From Micromonospora echinospora (lineage in GTDB: Bacteria > Actinomycetota > Actinomycetes > Mycobacteriales > Micromonosporaceae): 64,000 nucleotides of DNA. The stretch's first letter is position 1. Each line of letters opens with the position of its first letter. The translations under genes were made by a program, and so were the position numbers. The notes below the pieces were generated by a model. It was not told the origin of the DNA, made no database searches, and saw only the letters and a program-made list of their open reading frames with translations. The DNA lies in contig NZ_JACHJC010000001.1 in the NCBI RefSeq assembly GCF_014203425.1, positions 6,651,501 to 6,715,500 of the forward strand. The letters run 5' to 3'. Below are positions 8,597-17,195 of this stretch, in pieces.

Positions 8597-9706
8597 TCAG
8601 AACTCGGCGAGCCGCCCGGCCACCGCGTCGACACGCTCGTCGGACTCGGTGAGCGCCACCCGGACGTGCCGGGCGCCGGCCGGGCCGTAGAAGACCCCGG
8701 CCGCGACCAGGATGCCCCGGCGGGCCAGCCAGTCCACGGTGTCCCAGCAGTCCTCGTCCCGGGTCAGCCAGAGGTAGAGGCCGGCCTCCGAGTGCTCGAC
8801 CGTGAAGCCGGCTCCGGTGAACGCGGCCCACAGCTTCTCCCGCCGGACCCGGTAGCGCTCCCGCTGGGCGTCGGCGTGCTCCTGATCGCCGAGCGCGGCC
8901 ACCATCGCGGCCTGCACCGGGGCCGGCACGATCAGGCCCGCGTGCTTGCGGATCTTGAGCAGCTCGGCCACCAGCGCCGGGTCACCGGCGACGAAACCGG
9001 CCCGGTACCCGGCCAGGTTCGAGCGCTTGGACAGCGAGTGCACCGCCAGCACGCCGTCGTACGAGCCGCCGCACACCTCGGGCGAGAGCACCGAGACGGG
9101 TTCGGCGTCCCAGCCCAGCGGCAGGTAGCACTCGTCGCTGGCGACCACGGCCCCGCGCTCACGCGCCCACTCGACCACCTTGCGCAGGTGGGCGGTGGGC
9201 AGCACCCGGCCGGTCGGATTACCCGGCGAGTTGACCCAGACCAGCCGCACCCGGGGATCCGGGCCCAGCGCGGTCAGCGAGTCGGTGCGTACGGTGGTCG
9301 CGCCGACCAGCCGAGCCCCGTCCTCGTACGTCGGGTAGGCCACCGACGGCACCACGACCACGTCGCCGGGGCCGAGCCCGAGCAGCGTGGGCAGCCAGGC
9401 CACCAGCTCCTTGGAGCCGATCGTGGGCAGCACGCCGAGCCCGTCGACGCCCGCGCCACAGGCCCGCGCGACCCAGGCCCTGATCGCGTCCCGCAGGACG
9501 GCGGTGCCGGCGGTCAGCGGGTAACCCGGCGCGTTCGACGCGTCGGCCAGCGCCTGCCGGATCAGCTGTGGCACCGGGTCGACCGGCGTGCCCATCGACA
9601 GGTTGATGAGACCGCCCGGGTGCGCCGCGGCCGTGGTGGCCGCGGCGTCCAGGGTGTCCCAGGTGAAGTCGGGCAGCCGCGCCGAGACCGGCGTGGGCCG
9701 GTTCAG
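8597..9706 (-). CDS. dapC: Succinyldiaminopimelate transaminase
   Basis: PLP-dependent class I/II aminotransferase that converts N-succinyl-2-amino-6-ketopimelate to N-succinyl-LL-diaminopimelate in lysine/peptidoglycan precursor synthesis. Visible motifs are NSPGNPTGR, SDECYLPL and the PLP-lysine region HSLSKRSNLAGYR. Actinobacterial relatives begin close to the ARLPDFTWD motif, and no ATG, GTG or TTG lies near it in frame. The only candidate is CTG at 9706, which overlaps the fdxA stop as CTGA with GAGGG just upstream. I therefore assign a CTG start and 369 residues. Confidence 0.9.
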   Translation of the reverse strand: MNRPTPVSARLPDFTWDTLDAAATTAAAHPGGLINLSMGTPVDPVPQLIRQALADASNAPGYPLTAGTAVLRDAIRAWVARACGAGVDGLGVLPTIGSKELVAWLPTLLGLGPGDVVVVPSVAYPTYEDGARLVGATTVRTDSLTALGPDPRVRLVWVNSPGNPTGRVLPTAHLRKVVEWARERGAVVASDECYLPLGWDAEPVSVLSPEVCGGSYDGVLAVHSLSKRSNLAGYRAGFVAGDPALVAELLKIRKHAGLIVPAPVQAAMVAALGDQEHADAQRERYRVRREKLWAAFTGAGFTVEHSEAGLYLWLTRDEDCWDTVDWLARRGILVAAGVFYGPAGARHVRVALTESDERVDAVAGRLAEF

Positions 9707-10029
9707 TGGCCCTCGCCGCGCGGCGGCTGCGCGGCGACGAAGGTGGCGTCCTTCTCCACCTTGCCGATCTTCGAGGCGCCACCGGGCGAGCCCAGGTCCT
9801 CGAAGAACTCGTAGTTGGCCCCGGTGTAGTCCTTCCACTGCTCCGGGACGTCGTCCTCGTAGAAGATCGCTTCGACCGGGCAGACCGGCTCGCAGGCACC
9901 ACAGTCGACGCACTCGTCGGGGTGGATGTAGAGCATCCGGTTGCCCTCGTAGATGCAGTCGACCGGGCACTCCTCGATGCATGCCTTGTCGAGCACATCC
10001 ACGCACGGCTCGGCGATGATGTAGGTCAC
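9703..10029 (-). CDS. fdxA: 7Fe ferredoxin (3Fe-4S/4Fe-4S)
   Basis: Small acidic electron carrier, 108 residues. The paired motifs CVDVLDKACIEECPVDC and CVDCGACEPVCPVEA give the cysteine spacing of FdxA-type seven-iron ferredoxins: one 3Fe-4S and one 4Fe-4S cluster. The long acidic C-terminal extension is usual for actinobacteria. The GTG start at 10029 follows GGAGAAGACCG and gives the conserved N-terminus VTYIIAEPCVD; the in-frame upstream ATG would add an Arg-rich stretch absent from the family. It leads the five-gene operon; partner enzymes are not evident here. Confidence 0.95.
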   Translation of the reverse strand: MTYIIAEPCVDVLDKACIEECPVDCIYEGNRMLYIHPDECVDCGACEPVCPVEAIFYEDDVPEQWKDYTGANYEFFEDLGSPGGASKIGKVEKDATFVAAQPPRGEGH

Positions 10030-10106
10030 CGGTCTTCTCCTCCGCAGACTCGTCGCGATCACCGCAACGGTAAGAGCCTAGTATCTCGCCGGGGAGGGGG
10101 TCGATC

Positions 10107-11069
10107 GTGCTCCGACAGCAGGACGTGGGACACCGGATCGTGGTCCGCCGGATTGTGGGGATTCGTGAGGGCCGCACGCTGTTCTCCGACGCGCTCGGCG
10201 AGCTCGTCGAGCTGAGCGAGACCCACATCACCCTCTCCACCGACGCCGGTCCGCTGCGCGTACCGGTCGCCGAGGTGCACCGGGCCAAGCGGGTGCCGCC
10301 GGCCCGCCGGCCCACCGCCGCCGCCGTGGTCGCGCTGGAGCTGGCCGCCGACGAGGCGTGGCCCGCACCGGTACGCGGACGGCTCGGCGACTGGCGGCTG
10401 CGCTGGGCCGACGGCTGGACCGGCCGGGCGAACAGCGCACTGCCGGTCGGCGACCCGGACCGTCCCCTGCCCGCCGCGCTGGACGCCGTGCAGCGCTGGT
10501 ACGCCGAGCGCGGCGGCACCGCCCTGGTGAACACCCCGCTGCCGCTGGCCGCCCCGGTCGGCGCCGAGCTGGACGCGCGCGGCTGGACGGCCCGGCCACC
10601 GGTGCTGGTGCAGACCGTCCCGCTGCGCGCCCTGGCCGCGCCGGACCCCGCCCCCACCAAGCCGCCGCCGGTCACGCTCGCCGACGCGCCCGCCGACGAC
10701 TGGCTGGCGATCGCCGCCGGCCGCAAGGGTGGCCTGCCGGACGCCGCGCGACACGTGCTCACGGCCGTCGACCGGGTCCGCTTCGCGGAGCTGCGGATCG
10801 ACGGCCGGCTGCTCGCGGTCGGCCGGGGCACGGTGACCGGCGAGGGTCGCTGGCTCGGCGTCAGCCTGCTCGAAGTGCTGCCCGAGGCGCGTCGGCGGGG
10901 ATTCGCCGTCGCGGTCGTCCGCGCCCTGGCCGGCTGGGGCGCGGCCGAGGGCGCAACGCGCGCGTTCCTGCAGGTGGAGCAGAGCAACACCGGCGCGGTC
11001 GAGCTCTATCGCAGGCTCGGGTTCACCACCCACCACACCTACCTGACCCGGGTCGCCCCGGCCCCCTGA
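10107..11069 (+). CDS. GNAT family N-acetyltransferase
   Basis: A 320-residue acetyl-CoA-dependent acetyltransferase. The C-terminal third contains the GNAT core: VSLLEVLPEARRRGFAVAVV (motif A with R-R-x-G-x-A) and VEQSNTGAVELYRRLGF (motif B). The first ~65 residues (IVGIREGRTLFSDALGEL and following) look like a small beta-barrel, and a degenerate second GNAT-like region lies between. Start GTG follows GGGGAGGGGGT. A TAGTAT hexamer at 10079-10084 is a likely -10 element in the 77-base divergent gap with fdxA. The acceptor is unknown. Confidence 0.85.
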   Translation: MLRQQDVGHRIVVRRIVGIREGRTLFSDALGELVELSETHITLSTDAGPLRVPVAEVHRAKRVPPARRPTAAAVVALELAADEAWPAPVRGRLGDWRLRWADGWTGRANSALPVGDPDRPLPAALDAVQRWYAERGGTALVNTPLPLAAPVGAELDARGWTARPPVLVQTVPLRALAAPDPAPTKPPPVTLADAPADDWLAIAAGRKGGLPDAARHVLTAVDRVRFAELRIDGRLLAVGRGTVTGEGRWLGVSLLEVLPEARRRGFAVAVVRALAGWGAAEGATRAFLQVEQSNTGAVELYRRLGFTTHHTYLTRVAPAP

Positions 11070-11084
11070 GCGGCGGGCCGGCGG

Positions 11085-11549
11085 TCAGCGGCGGACGATC
11101 CGGCGCGGCCGGGAACGCCGCATCTCGGCGTACCGCTTGAGCTGGCGGGACCGGTAGTCCCGGCCGAGCGCGGTGAGGATCAGGTAGCCGACGAGCACAC
11201 CGGCCGCGGTGGCGGCGAGATAGAGCCAGATCTGCGCGAAGAAGAGACCGGCGCCCCCGCCGAACGGGTTCTCCCCGACCACCAGCGGACCGACGAACAC
11301 GGTGAGCGCCAGCGCCACCCCCACCGCGGCGGCCAGGTCACCGGCCAGGCGGCCGAGCGGCCGGTCGGCCCCCCACCGGAACGCGGCGCCCGCCAGGATC
11401 AGCCCGATCACCAGGAACATCACCAGCGAGACCCGGTCGGACGCGGCGTCGTCGTCCGGGAACGCGAATCTGGTCACCAGCCGGGCCACCACGTTCACCA
11501 CGAACAACGCGGCCGCCAGCACGCCGACCGCACGCCACCGCTGACCCAT
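11085..11549 (-). CDS. Small integral membrane protein
   Basis: A 154-residue protein with four predicted transmembrane segments (around residues 7-25, 43-59, 70-90 and 102-125). It ends in a short basic, Arg-rich cytoplasmic tail (RSRQLKRYAEMRRSRPRRIVRR region). The ATG has a GGGAGGCG sequence just upstream. No family recognised. It follows the mshB/DUF6113-like pair by 85 bases on the same strand and may be co-transcribed. Confidence 0.7.
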   Translation of the reverse strand: MGQRWRAVGVLAAALFVVNVVARLVTRFAFPDDDAASDRVSLVMFLVIGLILAGAAFRWGADRPLGRLAGDLAAAVGVALALTVFVGPLVVGENPFGGGAGLFFAQIWLYLAATAAGVLVGYLILTALGRDYRSRQLKRYAEMRRSRPRRIVRR

Positions 11550-11634
11550 CGCACGCCTCCCGCCGTACCGCCCGCTTCCTCCGCGGGCCTCTGGCAGGAA
11601 TGTCTACCACCGTCGCCTGTGTGGCGTCAGCACC

Positions 11635-12129
11635 TCATCGGCCAGGCGGCGGCGTCACCAGGTGCCGGAAGCCGACCACGGCGAACGTGACCGCGCCGGC
11701 CACGATCAGCGCCAGGCCGAGCACGTTGTCGCCGACCAGCGCGAGATCACCCTCGACGGTCCGGACGCCGCCCGCCACGATCACCAGGAACCACGGCAGC
11801 GCGGCAAGCACCACCGCCCAGCGGCCGCCGGTCGAGCGGTGCGCGAACGAGCCCAGCAGCACCGTCGCCGCCACCACCACCGGTACGCCGACGACCACCG
11901 CGCCCACCCCGACCAGCGCCTGCGCCGCGCCGGAGCGGCCCTGCACCAGCTCCCAGGCCCAGGTCGCGAAGATGAGTTCGAGCAGTGCGAGCAACACGCC
12001 GGCCCAGACCGTCAGCACGCCGCCGGTCACCCGCAGCGCGCGGTCGAGCGTCCGCTCCGCCCGGCTCGGCGGCGCGGCCTCCGGCGGCTGCTCGGCAACT
12101 GTCGACACGGGTACGGCCGGCAGCGTCAC
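11635..12129 (-). CDS. DUF6113-like membrane protein coupled to mshB
   Basis: A 164-residue membrane protein with a hydrophilic Pro/Ala/Glu-rich N-terminus of ~30 residues, followed by four hydrophobic segments. Its start overlaps the mshB stop by four bases (ATGA). A small four-helix membrane protein directly behind mshB is a common actinobacterial arrangement, usually labelled DUF6113; I assign that on context and topology. Function unknown. Confidence 0.72.
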   Translation of the reverse strand: MTLPAVPVSTVAEQPPEAAPPSRAERTLDRALRVTGGVLTVWAGVLLALLELIFATWAWELVQGRSGAAQALVGVGAVVVGVPVVVAATVLLGSFAHRSTGGRWAVVLAALPWFLVIVAGGVRTVEGDLALVGDNVLGLALIVAGAVTFAVVGFRHLVTPPPGR

Positions 12130-13049
12130 CGGACACCGGCCGCCGCGACCGGGGACCGGTCCGGGGCGTCCAGGGCGATTCCGGCGAAGAGGTCGTCCTC
12201 CCAGCCGTACGGGCCGCGGCCCGGCCCCTTCTCGCCCACCGCGAGCGTGAAGTACTCGACGCCCATGAACTCGCCGCCGAAGTTCCCGGCGATCGAGTAG
12301 AGCCAGGAGTTCGCCGGGATCTGCGTGGCGTGGGCCCGCATCGCCGCCTCCTTGGCGGCGTGCTGCTCGGTGCCGTCGATCCGGGCCGCGATTTCCGCGT
12401 CCGGCGTGCCGAACGGCAGCTCGTCGGCGCTCTCGATGCCGGCGAACGGGTTGTCCGAGGACTCGGTGAACGTCTCCAGCCCTACGTCGAGCACGCTGCG
12501 CGGCATGGCCGTCCAGTAGACCTTCGCCGGGGCGATCCCCTCGGCCGCGGCCAGCTCGACCGCCCGCATCGCCACCCGGTGGGCCTGGATGTGGTCCGGG
12601 TGGCCGTAGAAGCCGTGCGGGTCGTACGTGACGAGCACCTGGGGGCGGACCTCGCGGATGACCTCCAGCAGATGGCCGGCGGCGACGTCCAGGTCGGCCT
12701 GCCAGAACGCCCGCGGATGCTCGTTGGTGGCCATGCCCATCATGCCCGAGTCGCGGTAGCGGCCCGCGCCGCCGAGGAACCGGTGGTCGGTGACGCCGAG
12801 CGCGGCGCAGGCGTCGGCCAGCTCGCCGATCCGGTAGCCGCCGAGCTGGTCCGCCTCGGACGCGCAGAGCTGAGCCAGCTCCGGGACGTGGATCTCGCCC
12901 TCCTCGCCCAGCGTGCAGGTGACGAGCGTGACGTGGGCGCCGGTGGCGGCGTAGTGCGCCATCGTCGCGCCGGTGCCGATCGACTCGTCGTCGGGATGCG
13001 CGTGGACCAGCAGAAGGCGTCGGTCGGGCAGCGTCGTCACGCCCGTCAC
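12126..13049 (-). CDS. mshB: GlcNAc-inositol deacetylase (mycothiol biosynthesis)
   Basis: Zinc-dependent deacetylase (PIG-L/LmbE fold) that converts GlcNAc-Ins to GlcN-Ins in mycothiol synthesis. The zinc motif HAHPDDE is near the N-terminus and the third ligand is in [10 protein letters not shown]. The C-terminal region ([19 protein letters not shown]) is typical of MshB. I chose the GTG at 13049 ([15 protein letters not shown]). An in-frame start at 13103 would add 18 residues that family members lack and leave little room for the divergent promoter; GTG 13040 is another option. The 307-residue length fits. Confidence 0.92.
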   Translation of the reverse strand: MTGVTTLPDRRLLLVHAHPDDESIGTGATMAHYAATGAHVTLVTCTLGEEGEIHVPELAQLCASEADQLGGYRIGELADACAALGVTDHRFLGGAGRYRDSGMMGMATNEHPRAFWQADLDVAAGHLLEVIREVRPQVLVTYDPHGFYGHPDHIQAHRVAMRAVELAAAEGIAPAKVYWTAMPRSVLDVGLETFTESSDNPFAGIESADELPFGTPDAEIAARIDGTEQHAAKEAAMRAHATQIPANSWLYSIAGNFGGEFMGVEYFTLAVGEKGPGRGPYGWEDDLFAGIALDAPDRSPVAAAGVR

Positions 13050-13122
13050 TCTAACCGGCGGTCCTGCCCGCTCGACGGTGATGCGTCCGCGCAGGTCGGC
13101 CACATCACCTCCGGCGCCCGCC

Positions 13123-13128
13123 TACGCT
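13123..13128 (+). promoter_or_regulatory. -10 element of a leaderless S9 peptidase transcript
   Basis: TACGCT lies 6 bases before the GTG at 13135, with no ribosome site between. This spacing is what actinobacterial leaderless mRNAs show (TANNNT 6-8 bases before the start codon). Confidence 0.5.
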
Positions 13129-13134
13129 GCAGGC

Positions 13135-15279
13135 GTGGACTTTCCCGAGCTGGCCGCCCGTACTCGTCGGTTCAGCCACGGGGCGCCGCGCGCCGTCGCC
13201 GTCTCCGGCGACGGCTCCCGGGTCGTCTTCCTGCGCTCCGCGGGACCGGAGGACCCGGCCGACGCGCTCTGGCTGCTCGACATCGACAGCGGCGAGGAAC
13301 GCTTAGTAGCCGATCCGGCGGTGCTGCTTGGCACGGACGCCGATCCGGCCCCTCTGGCCCCCGGTGAGCGGGCGCTGCGCGAGCGGCTGCGGCTCAGCTC
13401 CGGCGGCATCGGCTCGTACGCCCTGGACGCGGCCGGCCGGGTGGCCGCGTTCGCGCTGGCCGGACGACTGTTCCGGGCCGACCTGGTGCACGGCGACGTG
13501 GTCGAGGTGGCCGCCGGCGGGCCGGTGATCGACCCCCGGCCCGACCCGACCGGCGAGCGGCTGGCCTACGTCACCGACGCCGCCGAGGGCGTACGCCGGG
13601 GCCAGCTGCGGGTGGTGGAGCCGGACGGTACGGACAACCTGCTCGCCGGTGAGGACAGCGGCGTGACCTGGGGGCTGGCCGAGCACATCGCCGCCGAGGA
13701 GTTCCACCGCTACCGCGGCTACTGGTGGGCGCCGGACGGGCGCAGCGTGCTGGCCGCCCGGGTCGACGACTCCCGGCTGGAACGCTGGTACCTGCACGAC
13801 CCGGCCGACCCGGCGAGCCCGCCGACGTCGCTGGCGTACCCCGTGGCGGGTGGCCCGAACGCGGAGGTCAGCCTGCACCTGCTCGACCTCGACGGCGGCT
13901 GGGTCGACGTGCACTGGGACCGGGAGACCTACCCCTACCTGAGCTCGGCGGACTGGGCCGACGGTGGGCCGCTGATCACCGTGCTGCGCCGCTCACAGCA
14001 GCACGGCCTGGTGCTGGCGGTGGACCCGCGCACCGGGGAGACGCAGGTGCACGCGGAGCTGGCCGACCCGCGCTGGGTGGAACCGATCCCCGGCACCCCG
14101 GCCCACCTGCCCGACGGGCGGGTGCTGGTCGGCGGCGAACTGGCTCACGACGGGTACGACGCACGCTGCCTGTTCGCCGACGGCACACTGCTCACCCCGC
14201 CCTCGCTGTACGTGCGGCGGGTGGTCGGGCGGCTGCCGAACGGCCCGAGCGCGACCGCCGACCTGCTGGTGGAGGCGAGCGAGGGCGAGCCGAGCCAGCG
14301 CCACCTCTACCGGGTGCGGACCACGATCGGCGGCGGCATGGACGCCCGCCGGATGGGCAGCGACCCCGGCTGGCACACGGCCGCGATCGGCGGCTCCACG
14401 CTGGCGGTGGGCGTCGCGTCGCTGGAGCACCCCGGGGTCCGCTGGCGGGTGTGGCACGGCGACCACGAGGTGGGTGAGCTGCGCTCGCTGGCCGCCACCT
14501 GCTCGTACGCGCCGCGGCCGACGATGGTCCGGGTCACCGACCGGCGGCTGCCCAGCGCGGTGCTCTACCCGGCCGAGCACGTCAAGGGCACCCGGCTTCC
14601 GGTGCTGCTGGACGTCTACGGCGGCCCCGGCCACCAGGAGGTCGTCGCGGCCCGCAGCGTCTGGCTGGAACGGCAGTGGTGGGCCGAGCAGGGCTTCGCG
14701 GTGGTCACCATCGACAACCGGGGCACCCCCGGCATCGCGCCCTCGTTCGAGAAGGCGATCCACCGCCGGGTCGCCGACGTGATCCTCACCGACCAGGTGG
14801 ACGCGCTCACCGCGCTCGCCGACAAGCACCCCGACCTGGACCTGGAACGGGTGGCGGTGCGCGGCTGGTCGTTCGGCGGCTGGCTGGCCGGGCTGGCGGT
14901 GCTGCGCCATCCGGAGTTGTTCAAGTGCGCGATCGTCGGCGCGCCGGTCACCGACTGGGCGCTGTACGACACCGCGTACAGCGAGCGCTACCTGGGCATG
15001 CCCGACGACGGCATGGACGTCTACGCCCACCACTCGCTGGTCGAGCTGGCCGCCGAGCCGCTCGGCGACCCGGCGCAGGCCCGGCCGATGCTGCTGGTGC
15101 ACGGCCTGGCCGACGACAACGTGCTGGCCGCGCACACGCTGCGGCTGTCGGCGGCGCTGCTGTCCACCGGCCGCCCGCACGCGGTGCTGCCGCTGACCGG
15201 GGCGAGCCACCTGGCCGCGGGCGGGGTGTCCGAGCGCCTGCTCCGGCTGGAGCTGGACTTCCTACGCCGCTACTTGTAA
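13135..15279 (+). CDS. Prolyl oligopeptidase family peptidase (DPP-IV-like, S9)
   Basis: A 714-residue cytoplasmic peptidase with an N-terminal beta-propeller (residues ~20-440, DPPIV N-terminal type) and a C-terminal alpha/beta-hydrolase domain. The nucleophile is Ser579 in GWSFGGW, the Asp is in LLVHGLADDNV, and the His is in GASHLAAGG. LDVYGGPGHQ matches the DPP-IV oxyanion region. The GTG start appears leaderless (TACGCT 6 bases upstream). No signal peptide is visible. It probably releases N-terminal dipeptides; a link to the downstream peptide importer is possible but inferred. Confidence 0.9.
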   Translation: MDFPELAARTRRFSHGAPRAVAVSGDGSRVVFLRSAGPEDPADALWLLDIDSGEERLVADPAVLLGTDADPAPLAPGERALRERLRLSSGGIGSYALDAAGRVAAFALAGRLFRADLVHGDVVEVAAGGPVIDPRPDPTGERLAYVTDAAEGVRRGQLRVVEPDGTDNLLAGEDSGVTWGLAEHIAAEEFHRYRGYWWAPDGRSVLAARVDDSRLERWYLHDPADPASPPTSLAYPVAGGPNAEVSLHLLDLDGGWVDVHWDRETYPYLSSADWADGGPLITVLRRSQQHGLVLAVDPRTGETQVHAELADPRWVEPIPGTPAHLPDGRVLVGGELAHDGYDARCLFADGTLLTPPSLYVRRVVGRLPNGPSATADLLVEASEGEPSQRHLYRVRTTIGGGMDARRMGSDPGWHTAAIGGSTLAVGVASLEHPGVRWRVWHGDHEVGELRSLAATCSYAPRPTMVRVTDRRLPSAVLYPAEHVKGTRLPVLLDVYGGPGHQEVVAARSVWLERQWWAEQGFAVVTIDNRGTPGIAPSFEKAIHRRVADVILTDQVDALTALADKHPDLDLERVAVRGWSFGGWLAGLAVLRHPELFKCAIVGAPVTDWALYDTAYSERYLGMPDDGMDVYAHHSLVELAAEPLGDPAQARPMLLVHGLADDNVLAAHTLRLSAALLSTGRPHAVLPLTGASHLAAGGVSERLLRLELDFLRRYL

Positions 15280-15328
15280 GGAAGGGCCCCTTCTTAACGC
15301 CTGGCGTTAAGAAGGGGCCCTTCCTTAC
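15276..15328. terminator. 26-bp perfect inverted repeat, bidirectional terminator
   Basis: Two perfect 26-base arms (15276-15301 and 15303-15328) are separated by a single T. Arms begin GTAAGGAAGGGCCCCTTC. The left arm contains the TAA stop codon of the S9 peptidase, and the right end is 15 bases from the stop of the convergent lipoprotein gene, so one hairpin can serve both. Its length and exact symmetry are more than a usual terminator; it looks like a dispersed repeat family of the genus (inference). Confidence 0.85.
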
Positions 15329-15342
15329 AGCTCAGCTGCGGG

Positions 15343-17088
15343 CTACTGCTTGACGTACGCGTTCACGAAGCTGGGCCAGCCGAAGATGCTGCCGATGAAG
15401 ATGCCACCGGCCTTCTCGCCGTGCGCCACGGAGACCACCTCGTTGTAGAGCGGCACCGCCGGCGCGGACTCCTTCATCAGCTTCTCGTCCAGCTTGCTCC
15501 ACTCCTCGGCCTGCTTGGCCGGGTCCAGCGCCAGCACCCGGTCGAACTCGGCGTTGATCGCCTCGTTGTTGAGCTGGGACGTGTTGCTGTTGCCCTCGGC
15601 CTTGAGGCTGCGGCCGTCGAAGAGCACCGGCAGGATCGAGGCGCCGCTGGGCCAGTCGGCCGCCCACGAGTCGACCCACAGGTCCCACGGGTTGCTCTTC
15701 TTCTTCACGAAGTCGAGGTAGCCGTCCTCGGGGATCGGCTTGACGGTCACCGTGAAGCCGGCCTTCTCCAGCGCGTTCTTGACCTGGGTGGCGGTCTCCT
15801 GCGAGGCGGTGTCGTCCGAGGTGCCCAGCACCAGGTTCACCGACTTGCCGCCCAGCGTCTCCTTCGCCTTCGCCGGGTCGCCGCTCTCACCGGCCGGGTA
15901 CGCGTCGAAGTTCTTGTACCCGAGCGTGGTCGGGGGAAGCAGCGTGGTCAGCGGCACCGCGCCGTACGGTCCGCCGAGGTTCTTGGTGATGCTGCTGCGG
16001 TCGATCGCGTAGTTGATCGCCTGCCGCACGGTCAGGTCGGTGACCCGGGTGGTGTTGATGCTCAGCCGGTACGCGTTGGGCGTCGCCGCGACGATCATCC
16101 GCGCCTTGAGCGCCGGGTCGCCGGTCACCTTCGCGATCAGCTCGGGCGGTACGCCGCCGGTGGCGACCGCCGCCGCGTCGTTGCCGGTGCCGGCGAGGAC
16201 CCGGTTGGTCTGGGTGGTGTTGTCCGAGCCGAGCGCCCAGACGAACTTGTCCGGGTACGCGTGCCGCACCGGGTCGGTGGCCGGGTCCCAGTTCGTGTTG
16301 CGCTCCAGCACCATCTCCACGCCGGGCTGGATCTTGGTGAACCGGTACGGCCCGGACGAGAACGGCATGTTGTCCAGGTTGACGCCGGTGTCCTTGTCCG
16401 GCGGCAGCGGCGCGGTGGCCGGCAGCGACACCGCGAACGGCAGGTCGCAGCGGGGCTTGTTGAACTCGAAGCGCAGCGTGCGCGGGTCCGGCGTGGTCAG
16501 GCCGGGCGGCAGCGAGGTCTTGTTCTTCTTGAAGTCCCACTTGGTGTCGTACTGCGGGCTGTCGGCCAGCCACTCCTGCAGGTAGGTGGGGCCGCCGGTC
16601 AGGTCCGGGTCGAACGAGCGGGCGATGCCGTACGCGATCTCCTTGGAGGTGATCGGACGGCCGTCCTCGAACTTGACGCCCTCCTTGATCGTGAACTCCC
16701 AGACCTTGCAGTCGTTGTTCACGTTCTTGCCGGGCGTCTCGGCCAGGTCGCCGACCAGCGTGACGTTGCCCTTGCCGTCGTCCTTGAAGGTGGTGAGGAA
16801 CCGGGCGTAGAGCTGGCTGCCCATCAGGCCGGCGAACGAGTAGACCCGCTGCGGGTCCAGGTGGGAGATCTTGCTCTCGCGCAGGATGTAGAAGGTTCCG
16901 CCCTTGGCCGCGCCGGGCACGTCGGCCGCGGGGCCGAGCGAGTCCTTCGGGTCGGTCGCGATGGCGCCGCTGCGGGGCTTGTTCGTGTCCGCGGTGTCGC
17001 CGTTGTCGCCGGTGTTCTTGCTGCACGCACTGAGGGCGACCACCAGTGCCATCGCGCCGCCCACGGCGGTGGCGAGTCTTGCTCGCAT
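15343..17088 (-). CDS. Peptide ABC transporter substrate-binding lipoprotein (SBP family 5)
   Basis: Extracytoplasmic binding protein of an oligopeptide importer, 581 residues. The signal peptide ends in the lipobox LSAC, with Cys22 as the lipid anchor. The SBP_bac_5 signature region is present (GVKFEDGRPITSKEIAYG; TLRFEFNKP; INYAIDRSSI). The start ATG at 17088 has GAGGAG 6 bases upstream. It is the last gene of the minus-strand operon ATPase-ATPase-permease-permease-binding protein. A 107-base gap with its own hairpin precedes it, which would allow separate abundance control. Confidence 0.93.
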   Translation of the reverse strand: MRARLATAVGGAMALVVALSACSKNTGDNGDTADTNKPRSGAIATDPKDSLGPAADVPGAAKGGTFYILRESKISHLDPQRVYSFAGLMGSQLYARFLTTFKDDGKGNVTLVGDLAETPGKNVNNDCKVWEFTIKEGVKFEDGRPITSKEIAYGIARSFDPDLTGGPTYLQEWLADSPQYDTKWDFKKNKTSLPPGLTTPDPRTLRFEFNKPRCDLPFAVSLPATAPLPPDKDTGVNLDNMPFSSGPYRFTKIQPGVEMVLERNTNWDPATDPVRHAYPDKFVWALGSDNTTQTNRVLAGTGNDAAAVATGGVPPELIAKVTGDPALKARMIVAATPNAYRLSINTTRVTDLTVRQAINYAIDRSSITKNLGGPYGAVPLTTLLPPTTLGYKNFDAYPAGESGDPAKAKETLGGKSVNLVLGTSDDTASQETATQVKNALEKAGFTVTVKPIPEDGYLDFVKKKSNPWDLWVDSWAADWPSGASILPVLFDGRSLKAEGNSNTSQLNNEAINAEFDRVLALDPAKQAEEWSKLDEKLMKESAPAVPLYNEVVSVAHGEKAGGIFIGSIFGWPSFVNAYVKQ

Positions 17089-17113
17089 ACTCAACTCCTC
17101 GGGTCCGATGAAG

Positions 17114-17133
17114 GAAAGCTTCGCTTAGCTTTC
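17114..17133 (-). promoter_or_regulatory. Hairpin in the leader of the binding-protein gene
   Basis: GAAAGCT-TCGCTT-AGCTTTC is a perfect 7-bp stem in the otherwise AT-richer gap between the permease and the binding protein, 26 bases before the ATG. It may stabilise or set the 5' end of a processed mRNA, giving more binding protein than permease, or be an operator half-site pair. The role is inferred. Confidence 0.4.
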
Positions 17134-17195
17134 ACTCGCGGTAAATTTCGAGCAGGTAACGGGGCCACAACGATCGACCACCGGCGACGCCCGGA

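Noticed and set aside
9707..10990. Upstream extension of the dapC frame to 10990
   Set aside because: It would run antisense through the GNAT gene and out of frame through fdxA; homology starts at the CTG near 9706.
12973..13134. Start of the S9 peptidase at 12973
   Set aside because: This would overlap the divergent mshB start and its promoter; the GTG at 13135 has a well-placed TACGCT and matches the expected N-terminus.
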